Positions 36,108 through 44,832 of a stretch of DNA of 54,160 bases are shown here, piece by piece. The notes under the pieces are model-generated. The model was given only the letters and a program-made list of their open reading frames with translations. It was not told the origin of the DNA and made no database searches. The position numbers and the translations under genes are program-made. The stretch spans positions 95,175-149,334 of the forward strand of contig NZ_QBFD01000046.1 of the NCBI RefSeq assembly GCF_003335585.1, read 5' to 3'. The stretch's first letter is position 1, and every line of letters begins with the position of its first letter. Source of the stretch: Sulfitobacter sp. DFL-14. GTDB taxonomy: Bacteria; Pseudomonadota; Alphaproteobacteria; Rhodobacterales; Rhodobacteraceae.

Positions 36108-36124
36108 TGGAGGCAGCGCCTCCA
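36108..36124. terminator. Hairpin downstream of mraY
   Basis: TGGAGGC, AGC and GCCTCCA form a perfect 7-bp stem about 57 bp past the mraY stop (minus strand). Further GC-rich self-complementary sequence fills 36127-36178. There is no T-run. Confidence 0.45.
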
Positions 36125-36180
36125 CCGGCGCGCGCCCCGGCGCGCCGCCCCCGCCCGCGGCACGCGGCGCGCCAGCGCGG

Positions 36181-37263
36181 TTACCGGACCTTCAGCGTCG
36201 CCAGACCGATCATGGCGAGGATCAGCGAGATGATCCAGAACCGGATCACGATCTGCGGCTCGGCCCAGCCCTTCTTTTCATAGTGATGGTGGATCGGCGC
36301 CATCAGAAAGACCCGTTTGCCGGTGCGCTTGAAGTAGAGCACCTGAATGATCACCGACAGCGCCTCCACCACGAACAACCCGCCGACAATCGCCAGCACC
36401 AGCTCGTGCTTGGTCGCCACCGCAATCGCCCCCAGGGCACCGCCCAGGGCCAGTGACCCGGTATCGCCCATGAAAACCGCGGCCGGTGGTGCGTTGTACC
36501 AAAGGAAACCAAGCCCCCCGCCAAACAGCCCGGCAGTAAAGATCAGGATCTCACCGGTGCCGGGCACATAATGCACATCCAGATATTCGGTGAAATCGAC
36601 CCGCCCCACCGCGTAGGCAATGACCCCCAGCGTGCCGGCCGCGATCATCACCGGCATGATCGCCAGACCATCCAGACCATCTGTCAGGTTCACCGCATTG
36701 GCCGCCCCCACGATCACGATGATCGAGAAGGGCACAAAGAGAACCCCGAGGTTGATCAGCGTATCCTTGAAGACCGGCAGCGCCAGCTGATATTGCAATG
36801 CTTCGGGATGATATTGCGCGGCCCAGAAACCGGCAATGCCTGAAATCAGAAATCCCAGCAATAACCGTATCTTGCCAGAGACCCCTGATGTGTTCTGCTT
36901 GCTGACCTTGGCGTAGTCATCCGCAAATCCGATGGCGGCAAAGCTCATGGTCACGAAAAGCACCAGCCAGACAAAGGGATTGTCGAGCCGCGCCCAGAGC
37001 AGGGTCGAGGTCAGCAGCGCCCCCACGATCAGCAGCCCGCCCATGGTCGGCGTGCCCGCCTTCACGAAATGCCCCTCGGGGCCATCGTCGCGGATCGGCT
37101 GGCCCTTGCCCTGCCTGCGGCGCAGCACCGCGATCAGCGGCCGCCCGAAGATAAAGCCGAACACCAGCGCTGTCAGGAAAGCCCCCCCGGCACGGAAGGT
37201 GATGTAACGAAACAGGTTAAAGAAATCACCGCCATCCGAAAGCAGGGTCAACCAATAGAGCAT
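36181..37263 (-). CDS. mraY: Phospho-MurNAc-pentapeptide transferase MraY
   Basis: A 360-residue polytopic enzyme (about ten spans) that transfers phospho-MurNAc-pentapeptide to undecaprenyl phosphate, making lipid I. Catalytic motifs are FADDYAKV (Asp-Asp pair), NAVNLTDGLDGLA and the PIHHHYEKKGW loop. TMGGLLI lies near the N-terminus. It follows murF by 42 bp and is the last gene of the first dcw block before glsA interrupts. Confidence 0.97.
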   Translation of the reverse strand: MLYWLTLLSDGGDFFNLFRYITFRAGGAFLTALVFGFIFGRPLIAVLRRRQGKGQPIRDDGPEGHFVKAGTPTMGGLLIVGALLTSTLLWARLDNPFVWLVLFVTMSFAAIGFADDYAKVSKQNTSGVSGKIRLLLGFLISGIAGFWAAQYHPEALQYQLALPVFKDTLINLGVLFVPFSIIVIVGAANAVNLTDGLDGLAIMPVMIAAGTLGVIAYAVGRVDFTEYLDVHYVPGTGEILIFTAGLFGGGLGFLWYNAPPAAVFMGDTGSLALGGALGAIAVATKHELVLAIVGGLFVVEALSVIIQVLYFKRTGKRVFLMAPIHHHYEKKGWAEPQIVIRFWIISLILAMIGLATLKVR

Positions 37264-37305
37264 TCAAACGCGTCCTTACTCAACATCTTGTCACATCACC
37301 CCGGG

Positions 37306-38733
37306 TTACAGGGTTTCAACCGGATGGCCCATTTTGCGGATGGCGTCAACAATCGCCCCCAGTTTCATTGAAAGCGACCCCTTGGCCAGCACCACATCCC
37401 CGGAATCGAGTAACCCGCGCAGGTCCGGCAGGACCTCGGCAGAGGTTTCGGCCCGGATTCCGCGCTGGTGCTCGGGCAGCAGGTCATGCAGCGATCCCAT
37501 CAGCGGGCCAATGCAATGCACCACATCCAGCGCCTGGGTCGCAGGCAGATGGGCAAGGCCCGCGTGCAGCGCCACCGCATCGGGGCCCAGTTCCTTCATG
37601 TCACCCAGAAAGGCAATCCGCCGCCCCTTACTGACCCGGCCGATGTCATGGGTCACCTCTGCGGCGGCCAGAACCTCAAGTGCGGCGGCCATCGAGGTCG
37701 GGTTGGCATTGTAGCTGTCGTCGATCAGGGCCAGCGTCAGATGGGTTTCAACGGGGTCGAGCACGATCACCTCGCGCACGCCGCGCCCCTTGTAGGGCTG
37801 CCAGCGGCCCAGCGATTGTGCCGCCAGCGCCATATCGACCCCCAGCGCATGGCACACCGCCAGCGCCCCAAGGCCGTTCATCGCGAAATGGCGCCCCGGC
37901 GTGGCGATCTTGAACAGGATCGGCACATCGTCATGGCGGGCCTGCACCACGGTGGTATCGGCCTGCACATGCACGTCCAGCAATTTGAAATGATGGCCAT
38001 GCACGCCGAATTCCAGCTCCCGCAAGCGGCAGTCCACCGCTTTGGCCATCAGGATCGCCGCATGTTCGATATCGGCGTTGATCACCGCCCAGCCGCCCGG
38101 TTTGACCCCTTCAAAGATCGAGGCCTTCTCGATCGCGATCCCGGACAGGTCGTCGAAGGCTTCCAGATGGGCGGCGGCAACGGTGGTGACCATCGCCACA
38201 TCCGCCTGCGCCATCCGCGCCAGCGGGGCGATCTCTCCGGGGTGGTTCATGCCGATCTCGATGATGGCGAACTCGGTATCGGCGGGCATCCGCGCCAGTG
38301 TCAACGGCACCCCCCAGTGGTTGTTGTAGCTGGCAACGCTGGCATGGGTGCGGCCCTGGTCGCCCAGCATCGCCAGCAGCATTTCCTTGGTCGAGGTCTT
38401 GCCGACACTGCCAGTCACCGCGACCACCCTGGCCCGGGTCCGCGCACGGGCCGCCTGCCCCAGTTTTTCAAGGCCTGCCAGCACGTCATCGACAATCAGC
38501 AATGGCGCATCCCCGGCCAGGCCTTCGGGGATGCGCGACACCAGGGCGGCACCCGCGCCGCTCTCCAGCGCCTGCGCCACAAAGTCATGGCCGTCGCGGA
38601 CATCCTTCAGCGCGACAAAGAGATCGCCCTTTTCTATTGTCCTCGTGTCGATGGACACGCCGTCACAGGTCCATTCCCCCAGCGCGCGCCCGCCGGTGGC
38701 TGCCGCGGCCTCCGCTGCCGTCCAGAGCGTCAT
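37306..38733 (-). CDS. murF: UDP-MurNAc-tripeptide--D-alanyl-D-alanine ligase MurF
   Basis: A 475-residue Mur ligase that adds D-Ala-D-Ala. ATP loop TGSVGKTSTKEML, NHWGVPLTLARMP, EIGMNHPGEI and the C-terminal DDSYNANPTSM are diagnostic of MurF. Its ATG overlaps the murE stop (ATGA), indicating coupled translation. Confidence 0.97.
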   Translation of the reverse strand: MTLWTAAEAAAATGGRALGEWTCDGVSIDTRTIEKGDLFVALKDVRDGHDFVAQALESGAGAALVSRIPEGLAGDAPLLIVDDVLAGLEKLGQAARARTRARVVAVTGSVGKTSTKEMLLAMLGDQGRTHASVASYNNHWGVPLTLARMPADTEFAIIEIGMNHPGEIAPLARMAQADVAMVTTVAAAHLEAFDDLSGIAIEKASIFEGVKPGGWAVINADIEHAAILMAKAVDCRLRELEFGVHGHHFKLLDVHVQADTTVVQARHDDVPILFKIATPGRHFAMNGLGALAVCHALGVDMALAAQSLGRWQPYKGRGVREVIVLDPVETHLTLALIDDSYNANPTSMAAALEVLAAAEVTHDIGRVSKGRRIAFLGDMKELGPDAVALHAGLAHLPATQALDVVHCIGPLMGSLHDLLPEHQRGIRAETSAEVLPDLRGLLDSGDVVLAKGSLSMKLGAIVDAIRKMGHPVETL

Positions 38734-40214
38734 GCAAGCCTCCCGTCCAGCGCCGCCACGGCAACGCTTGCCTGTTCCACATCGTCAAAGGGCAGCACAT
38801 CCTGTCCCACGATCTGTCCCGTCTCATGCCCTTTGCCCGCGATCAGCAGCGCATCACCCGGTCCCAGCAGGTCGATGCCGCGCAGGATCGCCTCGGCCCG
38901 GTCGCCGACTTCCACCGCGCCGGGCGCGCCCTCAAGGACGGCCGCACGGATGCTTGCGGGATCTTCGGAGCGGGGATTGTCGTCCGTGACGATCACCGTG
39001 TCGGCATGGGTCATCGCCGCTGCCCCCATCAGGGGCCGTTTGGCGCGGTCGCGATCGCCGCCTGCACCCACGATGGCAATCAGACGGCCCATCACATGCG
39101 GGCGCATCGCGGCCAGCGCGGTGGCCACGGCATCGGGCGTATGGGCATAATCGACAAAGACCGCAGCCCCGTTGCCCCGGGTCGCGGCAAGCTGCATGCG
39201 GCCCCGCACCGTGGTCAGATGCGGCAAAGTATCAAATACCTCCTGCGGTTGCCCGCCGCAGGCGATCACGAGGCCGGCAGCCAGCAGCACATTGTCGGCC
39301 TGAAACCCGCCAATCAGTTCCAGCCGTTTCTGCACCGCCTTGCCCTGCCATTCAAAGCGCAGGTCCTGCCCGGTCGCGTCATAGCGCTGCGCCGTCAGGT
39401 GCAGATCGCCGCCGTCGCGGCCCACGGTCAGCACTTCGCAGCCGCGCGCGCGGGCAATCGCGGCCATGTCGACCCCGCGGGGGTCGTCGGTGTTGATCAC
39501 CGCCGTGCCATCCTCTGCCAGAACGCGGGCAAACAGCCCCGCCTTGGCGTCGAAATAGGCATCAAAGGTCTCGTGATAATCCAGATGATCCTGGGTGAAG
39601 TTGGTAAAGCCCGCGGCGCGCAGGGTCACGCCATCAAGCCGCCGCTGGTCCAGCCCGTGGCTGGAGGCCTCCATCGCCGCATGGGTGATGCCATTGTCCG
39701 CCGCCGCGCGCAGGGTGCGATGCAGGGTGATCGGCTCCGGCGTGGTATGGGCCAGCGGCGCGGTCCAGGCCCCTTCGACACCGGTGGTGCCAAGGTTCAC
39801 GGCAGCAAAGCCCATCTCGATCCAGATCTGGCGCACAAAGGTCGAAACGGAGGTCTTGCCATTGGTCCCGGTCACCGCCGTCATGGTTTTGGGCTGGCCG
39901 CCGAACCACAGGGCCGCGGTGCGCGCCAGCGCCTCGCGGGGGGCGTCAGAGACCACCAGCGCGGCCCCGGCGGCGCGGATCGCATCGCCTGCCATCGCGG
40001 CCCCCTCGGTGTCGGTCAGCACCGCCACGGCGCCGTCGTCAAGCGCCTTGCCGATGAACCGCGCGCCATGGACCTGGGTGCCGGGCATCGCTGCAAACAG
40101 GCACCCCGGCCCGACCTTGCGGCTGTCCACCTGCAGGTCTTCGATTGTCGGATTCGCCCCATTGGCCGCCATCAGGCCAAGGGAGTTCAGAGATGTTTTT
40201 CGGGGGCTGCTCAT
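38730..40214 (-). CDS. murE: UDP-MurNAc-L-Ala-D-Glu--meso-diaminopimelate ligase MurE
   Basis: A 494-residue Mur ligase. ATP loop TGTNGKTSVSTFV, NFTQDHLDYH and VDYAHTPDAV are present. The specificity motif DNPR in VTDDNPRSEDP indicates meso-diaminopimelate rather than lysine as substrate. It lies 30 bp after ftsI and overlaps murF by 4 bp. Confidence 0.97.
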   Translation of the reverse strand: MSSPRKTSLNSLGLMAANGANPTIEDLQVDSRKVGPGCLFAAMPGTQVHGARFIGKALDDGAVAVLTDTEGAAMAGDAIRAAGAALVVSDAPREALARTAALWFGGQPKTMTAVTGTNGKTSVSTFVRQIWIEMGFAAVNLGTTGVEGAWTAPLAHTTPEPITLHRTLRAAADNGITHAAMEASSHGLDQRRLDGVTLRAAGFTNFTQDHLDYHETFDAYFDAKAGLFARVLAEDGTAVINTDDPRGVDMAAIARARGCEVLTVGRDGGDLHLTAQRYDATGQDLRFEWQGKAVQKRLELIGGFQADNVLLAAGLVIACGGQPQEVFDTLPHLTTVRGRMQLAATRGNGAAVFVDYAHTPDAVATALAAMRPHVMGRLIAIVGAGGDRDRAKRPLMGAAAMTHADTVIVTDDNPRSEDPASIRAAVLEGAPGAVEVGDRAEAILRGIDLLGPGDALLIAGKGHETGQIVGQDVLPFDDVEQASVAVAALDGRLA

Positions 40215-40244
40215 GGCTGCGCCTTTGCGGCTTGGTTCTTGAGG

Positions 40245-42032
40245 CTAGTTGTTGCCCGCAAGCGTTACCACAGCCTCCTCAAGCGGTTCAACAGTGGGTC
40301 GCAGCCCCAGCAGCGGCGCAATCCGGCGGATCATCTCAGCCGCAACCGGCACGGCGGTCCAGCCCGCGGTACGGCGCGGTTTCGCGCCGGAGGTTTCGAC
40401 CGCTTCGTCCAGCGTGACGATCAGCACATATTTGGGATCATTTGCCGGGAAAAAGGACGCGAATGTCGCGATCACCTTGTCCTTGTAATATCCGCCCGTG
40501 GGTTTGGGTTTGTCCGCCGTACCGGTCTTGCCCGCGATCTGGTAACCCGGCACTTCGGCAAAGCTTGCGGTGCCGTCGGTGACCACCTTGCGCAGGATCC
40601 GGCGCGCATCGGCCGAGGCATTGGCCGCGATCAGGCGCGGCCCAAGCTGCCGGCCTTCCTGTTTGATCAGCGTCGGTTTGACCTGATATCCGCCATTGGC
40701 CAGCATCGCATAGCCCGCTGCCAGATGCATCGGGCTGCTGGACATGCCATGGCCATAGGAAATCGTCACCGATGACAGTTCGGTCCAGCGTTTCGGCAGC
40801 AATGGCTTGCCGCCAGAGGCCTCCACGATCTCGAAGGGGGTTGCTTCGAAGAAACCCAGCTTCTTGAGGAATTCCTGCTGCCTGGCCGCCCCGATCTGCA
40901 GGGCGAGCCGCCCGGTGCCCCGGTTCGACGAATGGACGATGATATCCGCCACGCTCAGCTTGCCGTAGTTCTTGCCATGGAATTCGCCGATCCTGAAACC
41001 GCCGACCTTCATCGGCCCGGCGGTGTCGATCACGGTATCTGCATTGACCAGCCCCAGTTCGATCGCCTGTGTTGCCGCAAAGATCTTGAAGGCCGAGCCC
41101 AGTTCGTAAACCCCCTGAACCGAGCGGTTGAACAGCGGGCTGTCCGAGGCATCCCCCTTTGTTGCAGGCCGGGGGCGGTCGTTGGGATCGAAACTTGGCA
41201 AGGAGACGACACTGATCACTTCGCCGGTCTTCACGTCCATCAGGACCGAGGTGGCGCCCTTTGCATTGAACAGTTTCATCCCGCCCGCCAGCACCTGTTC
41301 GGCCGCCGCCTGAACGGTCAGGTCCAGCGACAGCTGCAGCGGCTTGTTGCCGTTGGCAGGGTCGCGCAGGTAGTCGTCAAAGTATTTCTCGACGCCCGCC
41401 ACACCGATGACTTCGGCGGCATGCACGCCTTCCTTGCCAAAGCTGGCGCCGCCCATCACATGGGCCGCCAGCTTGCCATTGGGGTAAAGACGCATGTCGC
41501 GCGGTGCAAACAGCAGGCCCGGATCGCCGATGTCATGCACCGCCTGCATCTGCTCGGGGCTGATTTTCTTCTTGATCCACAGGAACTTGCGCTTGCCGGT
41601 GAAATCCTTGAGCAGAAGTTCCTCATCCAGGTCCGGGAAGACGCCTACCAGCTTTTTGGCCGCCGCTGCCGGGTCCACCATATGGCGGGGCTGGGCATAA
41701 AGCGCATGGGTCTCGAAATTGGTCGCCAGGATGTTGCCGTTGCGGTCCACGATATCCGCCCGCGAGGCCGAAATCACCGCACCCGGCGCATGGGCGCGCG
41801 GCTCCACCGCTTCGGAGGTTGCCAGAAGCCCCATACGCGCGCCCACCACGGAAAAGGCGCAGAAAAAGAACACGCCCAGCACCAGCAGCCGCCCTTCGGC
41901 GCGTTGCCGCGACCGGTCGCGCATCTGCTCGTGCCGGATGCGCTTGTTCTCGCGTTCGATGGCATCGGGGTTCTCGCCCCGCTGACGGGCATCCAGAATA
42001 CGCGCCAGCGGGCGCAGCGGTGTGCGGATCAT
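40245..42032 (-). CDS. ftsI: Septal peptidoglycan transpeptidase FtsI (PBP3)
   Basis: A 595-residue class B penicillin-binding protein. A single membrane span lies at about 49-70, then comes the non-catalytic dimerisation domain with RADIVDRNGNILA. The transpeptidase domain has SxxK in GSAFK (Ser313, Lys316), the SSN motif in HSSNRGT and KTGT in AGKTGTADKP. The cytoplasmic N-terminus is long and basic, as in other alphaproteobacteria. It overlaps ftsL by 4 bp. Confidence 0.96.
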   Translation of the reverse strand: MIRTPLRPLARILDARQRGENPDAIERENKRIRHEQMRDRSRQRAEGRLLVLGVFFFCAFSVVGARMGLLATSEAVEPRAHAPGAVISASRADIVDRNGNILATNFETHALYAQPRHMVDPAAAAKKLVGVFPDLDEELLLKDFTGKRKFLWIKKKISPEQMQAVHDIGDPGLLFAPRDMRLYPNGKLAAHVMGGASFGKEGVHAAEVIGVAGVEKYFDDYLRDPANGNKPLQLSLDLTVQAAAEQVLAGGMKLFNAKGATSVLMDVKTGEVISVVSLPSFDPNDRPRPATKGDASDSPLFNRSVQGVYELGSAFKIFAATQAIELGLVNADTVIDTAGPMKVGGFRIGEFHGKNYGKLSVADIIVHSSNRGTGRLALQIGAARQQEFLKKLGFFEATPFEIVEASGGKPLLPKRWTELSSVTISYGHGMSSSPMHLAAGYAMLANGGYQVKPTLIKQEGRQLGPRLIAANASADARRILRKVVTDGTASFAEVPGYQIAGKTGTADKPKPTGGYYKDKVIATFASFFPANDPKYVLIVTLDEAVETSGAKPRRTAGWTAVPVAAEMIRRIAPLLGLRPTVEPLEEAVVTLAGNN

Positions 42033-42391
42033 AGCGGGTCCTCCTGGCTGTCGGGTGCATTCATGGTCGAAACATCGACCGGATCGGTGATCGGCAGCAG
42101 CGGTGCCGGCGGATAGGCCACCTGGTCCACCGCGCCGAACTGGTCGGGTTGCAGCGGCAAAAGCCCCAGCCGGTCAAAGTTGAGCACCGCCAGGTCGCGC
42201 AGCCGTTCGGGGCGGTTCTGATAGGCCCATTCCGCCTTGAGCACGGCGAGGCGCGCATAGGCGCCGCGAATATTGGCATGCAGCTTGTCAGCCTCGCTCA
42301 GCGCCTGCTGGGTCGCGTAATTCTCGCGGTAGGCCCAGAAAGCCAGTCCGATTACCGCCATGGAGGTGAGAACGTATAAGACTGCTCGCAT
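42029..42391 (-). CDS. ftsL: Cell division protein FtsL
   Basis: A 120-residue bitopic protein with a membrane span at about residues 2-18 and a following helix likely to form a coiled coil (TQQALSEADKLHANIRGAYARLAVLKAEWAY, residues about 27-57). Size, topology and position between rsmH and ftsI identify it, since FtsL sequences diverge strongly. It bridges FtsQ/FtsB and FtsWI. It starts 2 bp after rsmH ends and overlaps ftsI. Confidence 0.88.
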   Translation of the reverse strand: MRAVLYVLTSMAVIGLAFWAYRENYATQQALSEADKLHANIRGAYARLAVLKAEWAYQNRPERLRDLAVLNFDRLGLLPLQPDQFGAVDQVAYPPAPLLPITDPVDVSTMNAPDSQEDPL

Positions 42392-42393
42392 CG

Positions 42394-43383
42394 TTACTGT
42401 CCCTTGACCATCGGCATCCCGATGGATTTCGCATCAACCGCACCGCTGGGTGCATCCGTTCTGATCGCCACGCGCAGCTTTGCCGACCGGCTGCGCGGAT
42501 TTTCGTCCAGTTCCTGCGCGTCCGGCCCGATTGCCTTGCGCTTTTCCACCCGGAACTGAGGCTCCGGGCGGTCGACCTCGGGGGCAAAGCGGTTGGCGTT
42601 GCCGCCCCCGCCCGACCGGGCCGTCAGGAACCGTTTGACCATCCGGTCCTCGACCGAATGAAAGGTCACGACAGCCAGTTGACCGCCGGGCCGCAGGGCG
42701 CGCTCTGCCGCCATAAGGCCCTGGAAAAGCTCGCCATATTCATCGTTGACTGCAATGCGGATCGCCTGAAAGCTGCGGGTCGCCGGATGCGACTGGCCGG
42801 GCTTGGCGCGCGGCAGGCAGCCTTCGATCAACTTTGCCAGTTGCAATGTGGTGGTGATCGGCGCTTCGGCACGGGCGCGCGCAATCGCCTTGGCGATGCG
42901 GCGGCTTGCGCGTTCCTCGCCATATTGGAACAGGATGTTGGCAATCAGCTCCTCGTCGCCCTCGTTCACCAGATCGGCAGCCGAGGGGCCGTCCTGCGAC
43001 ATGCGCATGTCCAGCGGCCCGTCGCGCATGAAGGAAAAACCGCGCTCGGCCAGGTCCAGCTGCATCGAGGACACACCGAGGTCGAGCACGATCCCGTCGA
43101 GATCCTGCGCATATGTGTCCATCTTCGAAAACACGCCCTGCTGCATGGTGATCCGCTCGCCATAGGCATCGGCCCATTCCGCCGCCATCTCGAAGGCCAG
43201 CGGGTCGCGGTCCACCGCGATCACCCGGGATGCTCCCGCCTCTATCAGGCCGCGGGTATAGCCGCCTGCCCCGAAGGTGCCATCCAGCCAGACACCCGTC
43301 ACGGGCGCGACGGCAGCCAGCAAGGGGCGCAGCAGAACGGGAGTGTGGGGGGCAGTCTGTTGAGGGGAGGCCGCAGCAGCCAT
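42394..43383 (-). CDS. rsmH: 16S rRNA (cytosine-1402-N4)-methyltransferase RsmH (MraW)
   Basis: A 329-residue SAM-dependent methyltransferase acting on C1402 in the ribosomal P site. HTPVLLRPLLAAV, the SAM site DGTFGAGGYTRGL, GIVLDLGVSSMQLD, RGFSFMRDGPLDMRM and VTFHSVEDRMVKRF are all present and typical. It follows mraZ by 5 bp, the standard dcw beginning. Confidence 0.97.
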   Translation of the reverse strand: MAAAASPQQTAPHTPVLLRPLLAAVAPVTGVWLDGTFGAGGYTRGLIEAGASRVIAVDRDPLAFEMAAEWADAYGERITMQQGVFSKMDTYAQDLDGIVLDLGVSSMQLDLAERGFSFMRDGPLDMRMSQDGPSAADLVNEGDEELIANILFQYGEERASRRIAKAIARARAEAPITTTLQLAKLIEGCLPRAKPGQSHPATRSFQAIRIAVNDEYGELFQGLMAAERALRPGGQLAVVTFHSVEDRMVKRFLTARSGGGGNANRFAPEVDRPEPQFRVEKRKAIGPDAQELDENPRSRSAKLRVAIRTDAPSGAVDAKSIGMPMVKGQ

Positions 43384-43388
43384 CAGGT

Positions 43389-43880
43389 TCAGGCCTCCTG
43401 ATCGCCGTCCAGGAAGGCCATCGGATCGAAATCCTCAGGCAGGTCGGTTGCCCAGGCTTCCTCTTCGGCTTCGTAGGTTTCGGGTTTCCAGATCTGGAAG
43501 GTATCGCCGGTGGCGAAAAAGAATGCCTCGGCGTCCAGGTCGATCTTCTTGCGCAGCTTGGCGGGGAGCACCAGGCGGCCGGTTTCGTCCACCGTGGTGG
43601 GAAAGGACTGACCATGGAACAGGCGTTGCAGCGCCTTACGGGCAACCGATCCACGCGGCAGCGCGTCGATCTTGCTGTCCACCTCGTCGATGGCTTCCAT
43701 TGTATAGCATTCAAGGAAATTGCGCTTGGCATCGCCATAGACGATCACAAGCTCGGGGTTCTCGCCGGATTTCCAGTTGGGGTCGCCGGCTTCCAGCACA
43801 CGCCGAAAAGAGGCCGGTATGGATACCCGCCCCTTGCTATCGACCTTGTGCTGGCTTTCGCCTCTGAACCTGCGGCCCAC
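43389..43880 (-). CDS. mraZ: Transcriptional regulator MraZ
   Basis: A 163-residue protein with two AbrB/SpoVT-like DNA-binding repeats. KVDSKGRVSIPASFRR is in the first and VDETGRLVLPAKLRKKI in the second. MraZ autoregulates the dcw operon by binding phased TGGGN repeats in species studied. The Shine-Dalgarno site before ATG 43880 is modest. An unusually long leader precedes it, holding a hairpin at 43975-44010. Confidence 0.96.
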   Translation of the reverse strand: MGRRFRGESQHKVDSKGRVSIPASFRRVLEAGDPNWKSGENPELVIVYGDAKRNFLECYTMEAIDEVDSKIDALPRGSVARKALQRLFHGQSFPTTVDETGRLVLPAKLRKKIDLDAEAFFFATGDTFQIWKPETYEAEEEAWATDLPEDFDPMAFLDGDQEA

Positions 43881-43969
43881 TTGTTTTCCTGCCTGCGCGC
43901 TTTGCGCTTATCTTCTTGTCGCGCCCCCGCGAATTTTCTGTCCTCTGGCCCGAAGTGATCTCCGGACAT

Positions 43970-44176
43970 GGAAACGGCGGGTTGATCTGCTGCCACTGAT
44001 CAACCCGCCGCCCTCGTCCCGCAGCTTGGCGGGGAAGTCCGACTGCGCGCGCCACCTGGGGGGATGTCTGCTCGCCCGCGCGCCGGATCTCTTTGGTCTG
44101 ATGAAAGCGAGGTGCCTGTATGAAACCTGCTAGGTTTTATTTTTATTTGGGGTCGTTTGGTGCCCCGTGTCCCGTT
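43970..44176 (-). ncRNA. Candidate UpsM-like sRNA in the mraZ leader
   Basis: In Rhodobacter sphaeroides the dcw operon has a roughly 270-nt leader whose internal terminator releases the sRNA UpsM (about 206 nt), and the arrangement is reported as a Rhodobacteraceae feature. Here a strong hairpin 95 nt before mraZ could serve as that terminator. The 5' end is set by applying the published length and is approximate. I could not compare primary sequence with UpsM, so this rests on position and structure. Confidence 0.5.
43975..44010 (-). terminator. Leader hairpin, probable UpsM terminator/attenuator
   Basis: CGGCGGGTTGATC and GATCAACCCGCCG form a perfect 13-bp stem around a 10-nt loop. On the minus strand it is followed by TTTCC only, so termination may be partial, as expected for a leader that also feeds the dcw operon. 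Confidence 0.7.
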
Positions 44177-44185
44177 CTCATCCGA

Positions 44186-44201
44186 TGCACTAGGGATGCC
44201 A
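44186..44201 (-). promoter_or_regulatory. Sigma-54-like -24/-12 motif
   Basis: On the minus strand, TGGCATCCCTAGTGCA has GG and GC elements with the 10-nt spacing required by sigma-54. It would start transcription near 44175, where the leader RNA start is expected from the UpsM length. It may be coincidental, because no enhancer-binding site was identified. Confidence 0.3.
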
Positions 44202-44362
44202 CGGGAAATCATGGGCGTCTACATTTTTTTTACCGCAAACCCACGATATTTAGTTTTACACATGCTGGAGAGACTAAATCTGGTGGCCAAATTCCGGCTA
44301 TTTTCCGCCTATTAAGTATAATTTTCAGAAAATAACACAATATATAGCGCCGAGCCGTCGCG

Positions 44363-44387
44363 CGCCAAAACTTCCCACGAATTCCCA
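44363..44387 (-). promoter_or_regulatory. Candidate MraZ box (three phased TGGGN words)
   Basis: On the minus strand TGGGA (44383-44387), TGGGA (44373-44377) and TGGCG (44363-44367) are spaced exactly 10 bp apart, matching the TGGGN-N5 triple repeat bound by MraZ in Escherichia coli, with one mismatch in the third. The site is about 480 bp from the mraZ ATG, farther than in E. coli but consistent with a long leader. Confidence 0.45.
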
Positions 44388-44406
44388 GAAAAATTCATCC
44401 GCAGAT

Positions 44407-44415
44407 TTATCCACA
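44407..44415 (+). promoter_or_regulatory. Consensus DnaA box
   Basis: TTATCCACA is the perfect DnaA-box sequence. A related TTCATCCGCA lies 14 bp before it. It is adjacent to the MraZ-like repeats in the dcw control region. One box alone is weak evidence of DnaA binding. Confidence 0.35.
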
Positions 44416-44539
44416 GGGTATGTTCCACTCCTGTTCCATAAAATGAAGGCCAGATTCAAGGGAGATCAACCCAATTCCCATAAATTTGATTCGTATTCGG
44501 CAGGTTTTGGCCGAATCACCGGCCCGGGACCCTCCCATT

Positions 44540-44595
44540 TCCCCCGATTTCCCAGAACACCGCCCCTGTTGAGCGGTCTGTCCCATGATTGCCCA
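44540..44595 (-). promoter_or_regulatory. Further 10-bp-phased TGGGN word pairs
   Basis: Two more pairs on the minus strand show the same phase: words starting at plus positions 44540 and 44550, and at 44581 and 44591. They could be extra MraZ sites between mraZ and the CAP-RTX gene. Confidence 0.25.
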
Positions 44596-44832
44596 GACAA
44601 AGCCCCCGGAACCTTTCCACCTGACCGGAGTTCCCGTAGAAAGGGAAACATCGTCAGGGTTTCGCCTTGCCGCCCAGCATCGGCGCTGCCCTTTTTCGTT
44701 CACAGGAAAAGCCCACAAAAAACCAAAAACAGGGCGAACCATGACCGCATTCCTGCCGTCAAACAGGTTTTAATCTTTCGACCCGATAACTAAGTGTCAG
44801 CCGCCCGGCGCCCACGATCAAAGGAATGATGA

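Larger units (their letters stand above)
43881..44832. other. Long non-coding interval upstream of mraZ
   Basis: These 952 bp between divergent mraZ and the CAP-RTX gene hold no supportable gene. From mraZ outward they contain the probable mraZ leader/sRNA with its hairpin, an AAACCT/AGGTTT stem at 44123-44137, a T/A-rich stretch at 44220-44345, three clusters of 10-bp-phased TGGGN words (minus strand) and a consensus DnaA box. Confidence 0.7.

Noticed and set aside
38298..40775. 825-codon plus-strand open frame
   Set aside because: It is antisense to murF, murE and ftsI and is rich in Arg/His/Pro, the usual mirror of GC-rich coding DNA.
44310..44330. CtrA-like half site in the mraZ upstream region
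   Set aside because: TTAAGTATAATTTT has one TTAA half only; the second half does not match.
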